This document shows, in pieces, positions 1 through 6,019 of a DNA stretch of 8,662 nucleotides; positions within the stretch are counted from its first letter, which is position 1, and each line of letters opens with the position of its first letter. The stretch is from positions 1 through 8,662 of the forward strand of contig JAURGV010000091.1 of assembly GCA_030833605.1 (NCBI GenBank), in the 5' to 3' direction. The DNA is from Rhodothermales bacterium (GTDB lineage: Bacteria > Bacteroidota > Rhodothermia > Rhodothermales > UBA10348). Made by a program: the position numbers and the translations under genes. The notes under the pieces were generated by a model. The model worked only from the letters and a program-made list of their open reading frames with translations, did not search any database and had not been told where the DNA came from.

Positions 1-1242
1 GTTGGGAAAGAGTTATTCGCCCAAGCCATTCACGAACTAAGCAAACGTCGCCACAAAAAGATGTTGGTGATGAATTGCGGCGCGATGCCGGAAGGACTCA
101 TTGAGTCAGAACTGTTTGGCAACGAAAAAGGGGCGTATACCGGAGCCGTAGAGAAACGGCAAGGCTACTTTGAAGAGGCCGATGGCTCGACCATTTTTCT
201 GGATGAAATAGGGGAGATGCCGCTCACCGCGCAGGTTCGTTTGCTTCGCGTACTCGAAACCGGTGAGTTTTCTCGGGTCGGTTCTTCGACGGTGCTCAGG
301 ACCGATGTGCGTGTGATTGCCGCGACTAACAAAGACCTTGGCAAAGAGGTAGAGGCGGGGCGGTTTAGAGAGGACCTGTATTACCGTTTAAGTACGGTGT
401 TATTGCACGTCCCTGCTCTGCGTGAACGCCGGGACGATATTCTGCCCATTTTTGAGCATTTTCAGCACCGTTTTTCGCAGAAGTACAATTCGTCCACGCC
501 CAAAATGAGTTTGGCGGCCAAAGAACTGCTGCTCAGGTATCGCTGGCCGGGTAACATTCGCGAACTCCGAAATGTGGCCGAACAGTCGGTGGTACTGCTA
601 CGTGGAGAAGGAATTACGGAGGAAGATATTCGGCCGTATCTACGCGGGGTTTCTTCGTCAGGGTCTCCAGGTGGATTGGTCCCTATTTCGGGAGGCCCAA
701 GGTCCGAAGACGATACGGCGTCCGCCCGCGAACGCGAATTGATTTACCGCGTGATGATGGAGCTTCGGGTTGAAGTCCGAGAATTAAAGGAGCAAATTGG
801 CCAGCTGGTTGCAACGGCGCGGACAGGTGTTCACTCAACACCGGTATCCCATTCGGGGGTGGCTTCCCATACTCCGGTTTCGACGCAATCAACGGATATT
901 TCCTCGTTACGCGACTCTTCGCGTTTATTGGCCATGCACGATGATTCCGAACAACCGGGTGACTTTATTGAGGAGGCACCCTACGAATTGGAAACTTCGG
1001 CGATGGATTATGTAGACGGGGGTAGTGGCGTTGGTAACGGAGAGCCTACAGAAAGGGGATTGGACGGAGCCGTTTTGGACGAATTTCCAACCCTCGAATA
1101 CGCGGAAAGAACCTTGATTCTCTCGGCGCTGCAGAAGTTTGAAGGCAATAGAAGGTTGACCGCTGAATCCCTTGGCATCAGCGAACGCACCTTGTATCGA
1201 AAATTGAAAGACATTGAATCGACAGATCAAGTACCTTCCTGA
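1..1242 (+). CDS. Sigma-54-dependent transcriptional activator (NtrC-type AAA+ with Fis HTH), 5'-truncated by window edge
   Basis: This is the C-terminal 413 codons of a bacterial enhancer-binding protein that uses ATP hydrolysis to open promoters bound by sigma-54 RNA polymerase. The reading frame is open from base 1, where VGKE is the end of the Walker A loop, so the gene starts upstream and any sensory or receiver domain cannot be seen. Visible codons 44-49 are GAYTGA, the sigma-54 contact loop (usual form GAFTGA). Codons 64-69, TIFLDE, are Walker B. FREDLYYRL (about 122-130) and WPGNIREL (about 182-189) are further family motifs. The last 50 or so codons are a Fis-type helix-turn-helix with recognition region LGISERTLYRKLK. 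Between the AAA+ domain and the HTH lies a linker of about 140 residues, with a likely coiled coil at codons 242-270 followed by Ser/Thr/Gly/acidic low complexity. That is longer than the linkers I know from NtrC or PspF. The stop lies 1 nt before the lptE start. The class is certain; the target genes are unknown. Confidence 0.95.
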   Translation, partial: VGKELFAQAIHELSKRRHKKMLVMNCGAMPEGLIESELFGNEKGAYTGAVEKRQGYFEEADGSTIFLDEIGEMPLTAQVRLLRVLETGEFSRVGSSTVLRTDVRVIAATNKDLGKEVEAGRFREDLYYRLSTVLLHVPALRERRDDILPIFEHFQHRFSQKYNSSTPKMSLAAKELLLRYRWPGNIRELRNVAEQSVVLLRGEGITEEDIRPYLRGVSSSGSPGGLVPISGGPRSEDDTASARERELIYRVMMELRVEVRELKEQIGQLVATARTGVHSTPVSHSGVASHTPVSTQSTDISSLRDSSRLLAMHDDSEQPGDFIEEAPYELETSAMDYVDGGSGVGNGEPTERGLDGAVLDEFPTLEYAERTLILSALQKFEGNRRLTAESLGISERTLYRKLKDIESTDQVPS

Positions 1243-1243
1243 T

Positions 1244-1747
1244 ATGCGTCGACTCCAATCCATAGCTTTCGTTTTACTGATGCTTTCGAGCACCGGATGC
1301 GGCTTTTATAGTTTTACGGGTGCTAGTATTCCCGAACATCTGGGTACGGTCGCCATTCCTTTGGTGGAAGACAACACCATCGCTACGGTGGTGTCCATGG
1401 ATAACCAGCTCACCACGTTACTTATTGACCGATTTGTTCGCCAGACCCGGCTGTCCTTGGAAACCACGGAGTCGGAAGCCGATGCCCTGCTGACCGTGAC
1501 CATTTCCCGCTACGATAATATGCCCACTTCGGTGTCAGGCAACGAACAAGCGACCCGAAACCGGGTCTCAATCACGGTTTCCGTCAAATATCAGGATCAG
1601 GTGCAGAACAAAGAGTTATTAAATCGTACCTTTTCCGCGTCCGAAGAATACGATCCATTTAATCCCAGCCAGGAAGAAACGGCAGCTTTTGCAGCGCTAG
1701 AAAAAATTGCAGAAGATATTTTTACTGCCGCTACATCGAACTGGTAG
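1244..1747 (+). CDS. lptE: LptE-like LPS-assembly lipoprotein
   Basis: This is a 167-aa protein matching the LptE family. LptE is the outer-membrane lipoprotein that plugs the LptD barrel and helps deliver lipopolysaccharide to the outer leaflet. It begins with basic residues and a hydrophobic stretch, then LSSTGC with the presumed lipidated Cys19. The -3 residue is Ser rather than the usual Leu, so the lipobox is weak. Directly after it, YSFTGASIP (residues 22-30) is the most recognisable signature of LptE in the Bacteroidota group. The rest is a mixed alpha/beta sequence of the right length. I chose ATG 1244, one base after the upstream stop. An in-frame TTG at 1214 would put ten charged and polar residues ahead of the signal peptide and overlap the regulator. 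No clear Shine-Dalgarno is visible, so translation is probably coupled to the upstream gene. LptD is not in the window. Confidence 0.9.
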   Translation: MRRLQSIAFVLLMLSSTGCGFYSFTGASIPEHLGTVAIPLVEDNTIATVVSMDNQLTTLLIDRFVRQTRLSLETTESEADALLTVTISRYDNMPTSVSGNEQATRNRVSITVSVKYQDQVQNKELLNRTFSASEEYDPFNPSQEETAAFAALEKIAEDIFTAATSNW

Positions 1748-1755
1748 GTTTAATC

Positions 1756-2394
1756 ATGTCTATCACGCCCATTACGCAAATCGTTTCCATGCTCGAGACC
1801 GGTCGAGCTGGCGAAGTACAACCCATGCTGGAGGACCTGATTCAACAGGCCCCCGGGCACGTGAGTGCACGCGTTCTGTTGGCCCGACTTCTCGAAGCCA
1901 ATTCCGATTGGGAAGGGGCACTTGGGCAATGGCAATGGGCGGCCTATTACTGCCCGGATAACCTTGTAATTGAAAAAGGCCTTCTAAAGGCGGTGTTGAA
2001 GAAGTTATTGGGCGGCGTTAGCGGTAGCAGCAGCGGTGGTGGAGTGGCCGCTGAACTGGACGCGTTGGTGGCCGCATCAACCCCTGTTGCACCTCCCACG
2101 TCCGAAGGGCCGGTCTTGGAATACCAGGATTTAGATCGCCTCATACAGGATTTGGAATCGGCTCGCATTGTCCCGGATCCCGACATCAAAATGATTCCTC
2201 AGCAGGAGCTTGAGACCGAGATTGAAGATGTGGTTTCAGAAACCTTGGCTCGCATTTACGCCAACCAAAAGTTCTACGAGGAAGCTTCGGCTGTGTATGA
2301 AAAACTAGCCGTACAAAAGCCGGATAAAGCGGAAGAATATCTTCAAAAAGCGCGTGATTTGAGGCAAAAACATGTTTCCAGATCGAGCAAATAG
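1756..2394 (+). CDS. Small tetratricopeptide-repeat protein
   Basis: This 212-aa protein has no signal peptide and is probably cytoplasmic. Residues 5-70 read as paired amphipathic helices of TPR type (ETGRAGEVQPMLEDLIQQAP, then LLARLLEANSDWEGALGQWQ). Residues 160-205 form a second TPR-like block (LARIYANQKFYEEASAVYEKL, with a PDKAEEYLQKA continuation). Between them, residues 87-118 are a Gly/Ser- and Ala/Pro-rich flexible linker. TPR proteins act as scaffolds; no partner or activity can be read from the sequence. It starts 8 nt after the lptE stop, with only a weak AGG at 1746-1748 in front, and its 3' end overlaps anmK by 23 nt. I recall a gene of this type next to lptE in related phyla, but have not verified it. 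An envelope-related role is therefore only inference by location. Confidence 0.8.
   Translation: MSITPITQIVSMLETGRAGEVQPMLEDLIQQAPGHVSARVLLARLLEANSDWEGALGQWQWAAYYCPDNLVIEKGLLKAVLKKLLGGVSGSSSGGGVAAELDALVAASTPVAPPTSEGPVLEYQDLDRLIQDLESARIVPDPDIKMIPQQELETEIEDVVSETLARIYANQKFYEEASAVYEKLAVQKPDKAEEYLQKARDLRQKHVSRSSK
2361..2364 (+). promoter_or_regulatory. Shine-Dalgarno of anmK inside the TPR gene
   Basis: GAGG ends 7 nt before ATG 2372. It is one of the few convincing ribosome-binding sites in the window. It decides the anmK start: the alternatives are GTG 2447 and ATG 2459, and the latter falls inside the conserved MSGTS loop and would damage the nucleotide-binding site. Confidence 0.6.
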
Positions 2395-3580
2395 GGAAGA
2401 TGGTCCGCGGCAAGCGGGTCGTCCCGATGCGTCTGTTTCCCGCGTAGTGGCTGGCATTATGTCCGGAACCAGCCTAGACGGTATTGATATAGCGATTGTA
2501 GAGGTGGTAGGGACAGGTGCCCAGGTGCGCGTTCGATCCAAAGCCTTTTCTTCCGTACCCTATTCAAGTGCCCTGCGGGAAGCGATTCTGCGAAATTGTG
2601 AGCCTTCAACATCCTCGGTTTCGGAATTGTCTCGGATTAACGCTGAAATCGCGTTGGAGTACGCTGCAGCCGTTCGGGCAACGTGTGAAAGCAGTGGTAT
2701 AGCATTGTCCGACATCGACTTAGTGGGATCGCACGGGCAGACTGTCTATCACGACCCATCGCCCCAACAGGGCCCCGCTTCAACCCTTCAGATTGGTGAT
2801 CCGTCTATGTTGGCTCACCATTTGGGTCTTCCGGTGGTTGGGGATTTTCGCGTAGGCGATGTGGCTCTAGGCGGCCAAGGGGCACCGTTGGTGCCGTATT
2901 TTGACTGGGCGCTTTTTTCTTCATCCGAAGAAAACCGGGTATTACTCAATTTGGGGGGTATTGCCAATATTACCGTTCTTCCGGTAGGCTGCGGCCCCGA
3001 TCAGGTGATTGCGTTTGATACCGGCCCCGCGAACGTGTTGATTGATTCTGTGATGATGGCTTTAACGGGAAGGCACGTGGATGAAGGAGGGCAACTCGCT
3101 TTGGAGGGCAAAGCCAATACGCCCCTGCTTCAGGAGATGTTATCCGATCCTTACTTCACCAAAGCGCCTCCCAAGTCTACCGGTCGGGAGTGGTTTAACG
3201 CAGCTTATGTAGACCAACTTTTGCGGGCATCGCATGAGGTCGGATTATCGGTACCCGATATTGTTGCGACGGCAACAGCCTTCACCGTGAACTCCATTTT
3301 GATAGGTATTGCGGGGTTTGTGCCCTTTCCGTTGGATCGGCTTATTGTTTCGGGTGGTGGGGTGCACAACCAGGCGATTATGACGGGGTTGTCCGATGCG
3401 TTGCCATCGTGCCACGTGGATTCAATTGCCCAGCACGGAATCGATCCGGATGCGAAGGAAGCTATCTGTTTTGCCGTTCTAGCGCATGAAGCCTTTAATC
3501 GGGTGGCCGCAGGAATGCCTTCCGTGACGGGGGCCTCAGGTCGTGCGTTTTTGGGAAAGATCTGTTTTCCCGGGAATTAA
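2372..3580 (+). CDS. anmK: Anhydro-N-acetylmuramic acid kinase
   Basis: AnmK opens the 1,6-anhydro ring of anhydro-MurNAc and phosphorylates it to MurNAc-6-phosphate, a cytoplasmic step in recycling cell-wall sugars. The 402-aa protein carries the family motifs in order: MSGTSLDG (30-37, phosphate-binding loop), GSHGQT (119-124), GDFRVGDVALGGQGAP (157-172), LNLGGIANIT (192-201), FDTGPAN (215-221), KSTGREWFN (268-276), VSGGGVHN (326-333) and DPDAKEA (358-364), closing with TGASGRAFLGKI (386-397). Length and ends are normal; the first 23 or so residues are a poorly conserved lead-in. It overlaps the TPR gene by 23 nt and sits 28 nt before the next gene. The product would normally pass to MurQ, which is not present here. 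No key residue appears to be missing. Confidence 0.96.
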   Translation: MFPDRANREDGPRQAGRPDASVSRVVAGIMSGTSLDGIDIAIVEVVGTGAQVRVRSKAFSSVPYSSALREAILRNCEPSTSSVSELSRINAEIALEYAAAVRATCESSGIALSDIDLVGSHGQTVYHDPSPQQGPASTLQIGDPSMLAHHLGLPVVGDFRVGDVALGGQGAPLVPYFDWALFSSSEENRVLLNLGGIANITVLPVGCGPDQVIAFDTGPANVLIDSVMMALTGRHVDEGGQLALEGKANTPLLQEMLSDPYFTKAPPKSTGREWFNAAYVDQLLRASHEVGLSVPDIVATATAFTVNSILIGIAGFVPFPLDRLIVSGGGVHNQAIMTGLSDALPSCHVDSIAQHGIDPDAKEAICFAVLAHEAFNRVAAGMPSVTGASGRAFLGKICFPGN

Positions 3581-3608
3581 GCCTGTTGACCGACGTTCAT
3601 TGAACGGT

Positions 3609-4082
3609 ATGCTCGCGCACATTCACACATATCCAGTTCGGCGATTTGTAGGCTTTTCCACGCTTCTTAGAGAAAGCGCGGAAGCTCCTAATCGGTACGA
3701 CGGCATTCCTACTTTGTGGGCGAAACTTCGGGCGGCGATGGAATCTATTCCGACTCGAATAGGGACGGATCGTTTTGCGTTGATTGAAGGTGATTTTCTC
3801 GAAAAAAGCCCTCAAGCGACGTATTCGGCGCTCGTGGAAGTGCAAGCGTTTGATGGTATTTCGGAAGAAATGGAGCGTTTTGAGTATAACGGGGTTCAAC
3901 TGGCCGTATTTGATGGGCAGGGGCCTCCTTCATCCGTAAATCAGTTGACCCTGAAGGTCTTGCACGAATGGGTCCCGCAGACTGAACATCGAGTTTCGGC
4001 AAATAGGGAGTTGTTCGTGTTCTCGGAGGCCTACGTTCCCACAGACCCTACAAGTGCGTACCAATTCGTCCTTTTTATCTAA
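3609..4082 (+). CDS. Stand-alone GyrI-like / AraC-type effector-binding domain protein
   Basis: This 157-aa protein appears to be a single GyrI-like small-molecule-binding domain, the fold shared by GyrI (SbmC) and the effector domains of Rob and BmrR. The pattern is an N-terminal strand (HTYPVRRFVGFST, about 6-18), a helix beginning IPTLWAKL (33-40), the strand YSALVEVQ (72-79), FEYNGVQLAVFDGQGPPSSV (91-110), a helix ending LHEWVPQTEHRV, and a last strand YQFVLFI. No DNA-binding domain is attached. Such proteins can bind drugs or metabolites, or modulate gyrase; which applies here cannot be said. I chose ATG 3609. A GTG at 3543 would add 22 residues that merely overlap the end of anmK in another frame. 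No good Shine-Dalgarno is seen. It lies between anmK and thiL, with no evident functional link to either. The call rests on pattern similarity, not on a catalytic motif. Confidence 0.72.
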   Translation: MLAHIHTYPVRRFVGFSTLLRESAEAPNRYDGIPTLWAKLRAAMESIPTRIGTDRFALIEGDFLEKSPQATYSALVEVQAFDGISEEMERFEYNGVQLAVFDGQGPPSSVNQLTLKVLHEWVPQTEHRVSANRELFVFSEAYVPTDPTSAYQFVLFI

Positions 4083-4137
4083 CTTGCCGTAGTCGCGGTA
4101 ACCCCATTTATTGTTCTAAATCACGTATTCAGGTAGT

Positions 4138-5235
4138 ATGAGTCAGGAATTTACACCGGTTTCCAGTATTGGAGAATTTGGAATTATTCAACGGATGTCC
4201 GATCGGTTGGTAGATATTCCTCGTTCATCCGGGTTAATTGAGGGCATTGGTGACGACGCGGCCGTGTATCGTGCTGGGGAGGGCATCCTTCACGTGATCA
4301 CGACCGATGCGTTGATTGAAGGCGTTCATTTCGATCGGACGTTTATCCCCATGTCTTTTTTGGGCTTTAAAGCGATCTCCGTGAATGTGAGCGACGTTGT
4401 GGCCATGAATGCCAAGCCGCTTTATGCCACTATTTCCTTAGGATTGCCGCGAAATATGTCGGTTGAAATGGTCGATGGCCTATACGATGGCATCCGCTTG
4501 GCGTGTAAGAAATACGGGATGGAATTGGTTGGGGGCGATACCACCACGGCCCACGCGCTGTATTTGTCGATTACCGTGGTTGGGGAAGTGGCCGAACGCG
4601 ATGTGGTGTTTCGCAGAGGCGCCAATGTAGGCGATTTCTTGTGCGTAACCGGAGATGTCGGCGGGGCATATGCCGGATTAAAAGTGCTGTTAGACCAGCG
4701 TCAGGCCCTAAAAGATCAGGGAGAGGACTATGAGCCCGATTTGGAGGCCCATCAATACGTCATCGCCCGGCAATTGCGTCCTGAGGCGCGTTTGGACATG
4801 ATTGAAGCGTTCAAGAAAGCCGGAATCCGACCTACATCGATGATTGACATTTCCGATGGGATTGCCTCGGAAGTCCACCATATTGCTACACGGAGTGGGG
4901 TCGGAGCCACGGTTCGCATCCCGGCGCTGCCTTTTGATATGGAGACCCGGGCCGTCGCCGATCAGTTTATGGACGATATAGATGCATACGCCCTATTTGG
5001 CGGAGAGGATTACGAATTGCTATTTACCGTTGACCCCTCCGATGTGAGTAAGGTCGATGCGCTAGAAGGCTGTTCCGTGATTGGTAATATTGAAGAAGCA
5101 GCGCGTGGCGTTCGGGCCTACTCTCCGGATACCGGACTCCTGCCGCTTCATCCAGCAGGGTATCAGCATTTCGATCCAAACGAAGTGAATCCAGACAATT
5201 TTGGGCTTCCACCGTCGGCGAACGGAGCAGAATAA
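4138..5235 (+). CDS. thiL: Thiamine-monophosphate kinase
   Basis: ThiL uses ATP to phosphorylate thiamine monophosphate, giving thiamine diphosphate, the last step of the cofactor pathway in the cytoplasm. The 365-aa sequence shows the PurM/AIR-synthetase-like kinase layout: GEFGIIQRM near the N-terminus, GIGDDAA (36-42, metal and nucleotide binding), TTDALIEGVHF (55-65), the NVSDVVAMNAKP segment (83-94), LVGGDTT (130-136), VTGDVGGAYAG (170-180), the IDISDG motif (236-241) and ALFGGEDYELLF (285-296). Residues 181-210 are a charged insert in the position where Bacteroidota-type ThiL proteins are often longer. A TTATTG-like AT-rich stretch and an AGG at 4131-4133 precede ATG 4138. The 55-nt gap from the previous gene could hold its own promoter, but no clear one is seen. 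A strong hairpin begins 1 nt after the stop codon. Confidence 0.96.
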   Translation: MSQEFTPVSSIGEFGIIQRMSDRLVDIPRSSGLIEGIGDDAAVYRAGEGILHVITTDALIEGVHFDRTFIPMSFLGFKAISVNVSDVVAMNAKPLYATISLGLPRNMSVEMVDGLYDGIRLACKKYGMELVGGDTTTAHALYLSITVVGEVAERDVVFRRGANVGDFLCVTGDVGGAYAGLKVLLDQRQALKDQGEDYEPDLEAHQYVIARQLRPEARLDMIEAFKKAGIRPTSMIDISDGIASEVHHIATRSGVGATVRIPALPFDMETRAVADQFMDDIDAYALFGGEDYELLFTVDPSDVSKVDALEGCSVIGNIEEAARGVRAYSPDTGLLPLHPAGYQHFDPNEVNPDNFGLPPSANGAE

Positions 5236-5236
5236 A

Positions 5237-5270
5237 ATGTGGCGGAGAGGCTATTGCCTCTCCGCCACAT
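5237..5270. terminator. Perfect 15-bp hairpin between convergent genes
   Basis: ATGTGGCGGAGAGGC (5237-5251), loop TATT, then its exact complement (5256-5270). It lies between thiL (+) and the broken minus-strand gene, which converge here. On the plus strand no T-run follows (GACCTTATT). On the minus strand the stem is followed by TTTATT, so it reads better as a terminator for leftward transcripts. It may serve both directions, or block 3' exonucleases on the thiL mRNA. Confidence 0.75.
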
Positions 5271-5322
5271 GACCTTATTGCACTAGGAGATGTCCGATGT
5301 GTCAAATCGGGCACTATATCGG

Positions 5323-5705
5323 TTATAGCGTGATGTGGACGCCGCCGATAAAGGTTAATGTCGATAGTTCGTTGGTCACGTTGGTCGCAGGATTGGTCCC
5401 ACCGGGGAACATCGGATTTTTCCATTCTCCTGAGACATCGCCTTTTAGCCCGTACTGACCGGCAAAGGAAGCGGTAATGCCTTCCTTGATGTCAAACGAG
5501 AATCCAACGGAAAACCGTTGCTGTACCAATGCAGGGCCGTTTGAACATCCCGGGGGGCAGCCATCCCTGCTCCTGACATAGATTGGTCGACGGCACCCGC
5601 GCCGTTCATCACGTGGCCCGATTGAGCCATTGTTGCCATGGTCATGCTGAACACAATGAGTGTTGCAACGGCAAAAGCGGAAAAGTTGTTATTACAAGAT
5701 ACCAT
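5323..5705 (-). pseudogene. Internally deleted, frame-broken OmpP1/FadL-like outer-membrane protein
   Basis: Two frames each hold one end of an outer-membrane transporter. From ATG 5705 leftwards, frame A gives a signal peptide (FAVATLIVFSMTMATMA, probable cleavage before Q28) and then GHVMNGAGAVDQSMSGAG and TALHW, which looks like the mature N-terminus of FadL-like proteins (typically ending in a W-N-P-A motif). After W60 (5526) that frame loses sense. From about 5535 to the TAA at 5325-5323, another frame gives PALVQQRFSVGFSFDIKEG and then two further beta-strand-like segments ending FIGGVHITL, which looks like the last hairpin of the same family. Only about 127 residues remain in total, whereas FadL-type barrels are usually 400 or more, so a single frameshift cannot explain it; most of the middle is gone. 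Intact relatives would carry hydrophobic compounds across the outer membrane. A misassembly is the main alternative. The family call is by pattern, without alignment. Confidence 0.68.
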
Positions 5706-5770
5706 ATCGATACCCGTTCGGTTTAGTTGGAGCAAATCTGATGAAAGATAGCACCCAAAAAGATACCTGG

Positions 5771-5793
5771 TTGTAATACTTGTAATTACAAGT
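5771..5793. promoter_or_regulatory. Operator-like 16-bp palindrome with extra half-site
   Basis: ACTTGTAATTACAAGT (5778-5793) is a perfect 16-bp palindrome. A further direct copy of TTGTAAT lies at 5771-5777, starting 9 bases before the one at 5780-5786, so three half-sites are clustered. The palindrome is 72 bases upstream of the minus-strand ATG and about 226 bases upstream of the TonB-receptor ATG. Symmetry and placement suggest a binding site for a dimeric repressor. The TGTA/TACA core resembles sites of BlaI/MecI-type or MarR-type regulators, but no regulator can be named. Confidence 0.45.
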
Positions 5794-5883
5794 GTGCTAG
5801 GCAGGTCCTGAGGTTTGTGTGAGTGGATCGCCTACATTTTGAAAAATCGGAGGTAAAGATCGGCTGTTTGCTAGAGGGGGTTT

Positions 5884-5934
5884 GCCGTTCGTCGCGTCTT
5901 TTCGCCGTTTGTCGACAAGTATAGCCGTACAGCG
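5884..5934 (+). repeat. Motif GCCGTnnnnCG repeated at 20-bp spacing
   Basis: GCCGTTCGTCG (5884-5894) and GCCGTTTGTCG (5904-5914) differ at one base and start exactly 20 bases apart. GCCGTACAGCG begins another 20 bases on (5924-5934) and shares GCCGT and the final CG. Spacing of about two helical turns would put all copies on the same DNA face. The middle copy also overlaps the 10-bp palindrome TTGTCGACAA (5909-5918). A multi-site regulator binding region for the TonB-receptor gene is possible; the third copy is degenerate and could be chance. Confidence 0.35.
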
Positions 5935-5960
5935 AAAAAGGAACGGTTCGGACCGCTGTA
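5928..5960. repeat. 7-bp inverted repeat in the TonB-receptor leader
   Basis: TACAGCG (5928-5934) and its exact complement CGCTGTA (5954-5960) enclose 19 bases that can themselves fold (CGGT-TCGG-ACCG, sharing bases with the outer stem). If transcribed, this would be a leader hairpin about 60 bases before ATG 6020. Otherwise it is a dyad in DNA. It is short enough to arise by chance. Confidence 0.25.
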
Positions 5961-6019
5961 TTTCGCAATTTTCCGTCGTGACCACTCGATCACCTTTTCT
6001 TTCACGCTGAATTACTGTT

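Larger units (their letters stand above)
5706..6019. other. Divergent intergenic region (314 bases)
   Basis: This stretch separates the start of the broken minus-strand gene from the start of the TonB-dependent receptor gene. I see no credible coding sequence. It holds a 16-bp palindrome with an extra half-site (5771-5793), a motif at 20-bp spacing (5884-5934) and a small inverted repeat (5928-5960). No good sigma-70 promoter or sigma-54 -24/-12 site could be placed on either strand. TATCTTTT and TATCTTTC on the minus strand (around 5760 and 5745) resemble weakly the Bacteroidota -7 element. The last 20 bases before ATG 6020 lack a Shine-Dalgarno. Confidence 0.6.

Noticed and set aside
130..147. 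GAYTGA instead of GAFTGA in the sigma-54 contact loop
   Set aside because: Phe to Tyr is a common natural variant of this motif and does not suggest loss of sigma-54 interaction.
1214..1243. Longer LptE starting at TTG 1214
   Set aside because: It adds ten polar residues ahead of a normal signal peptide and overlaps the activator gene; ATG 1244 gives a standard lipoprotein N-terminus.
925..1293. Minus-strand open frame of 122 codons across the activator and lptE
   Set aside because: It is antisense to two conserved genes, including the HTH region, and shows no protein-family features.
3543..3608. GTG 3543 as start of the GyrI-like gene
   Set aside because: The added 22 residues overlap the well-conserved end of anmK in another frame and do not resemble the family; ATG 3609 begins just before the first domain strand.
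5706..5735. TTG 5735 as start of the broken minus-strand outer-membrane gene
   Set aside because: It adds LQLNRTGID-type residues before the signal peptide; ATG 5705 directly precedes a good signal sequence.
5849..5925. GGAGGT at 5849-5854 followed by a short open frame from TTG 5868
   Set aside because: Only about 18 codons, a TTG start and no recognisable peptide; likely a chance purine-rich stretch in the intergenic region.
5706..6019. Sigma-54 (-24/-12) promoter in the divergent region
   Set aside because: I looked for GG-N10-GC on both strands and found no instance with the surrounding consensus, so a link to the upstream sigma-54 activator is not supported.
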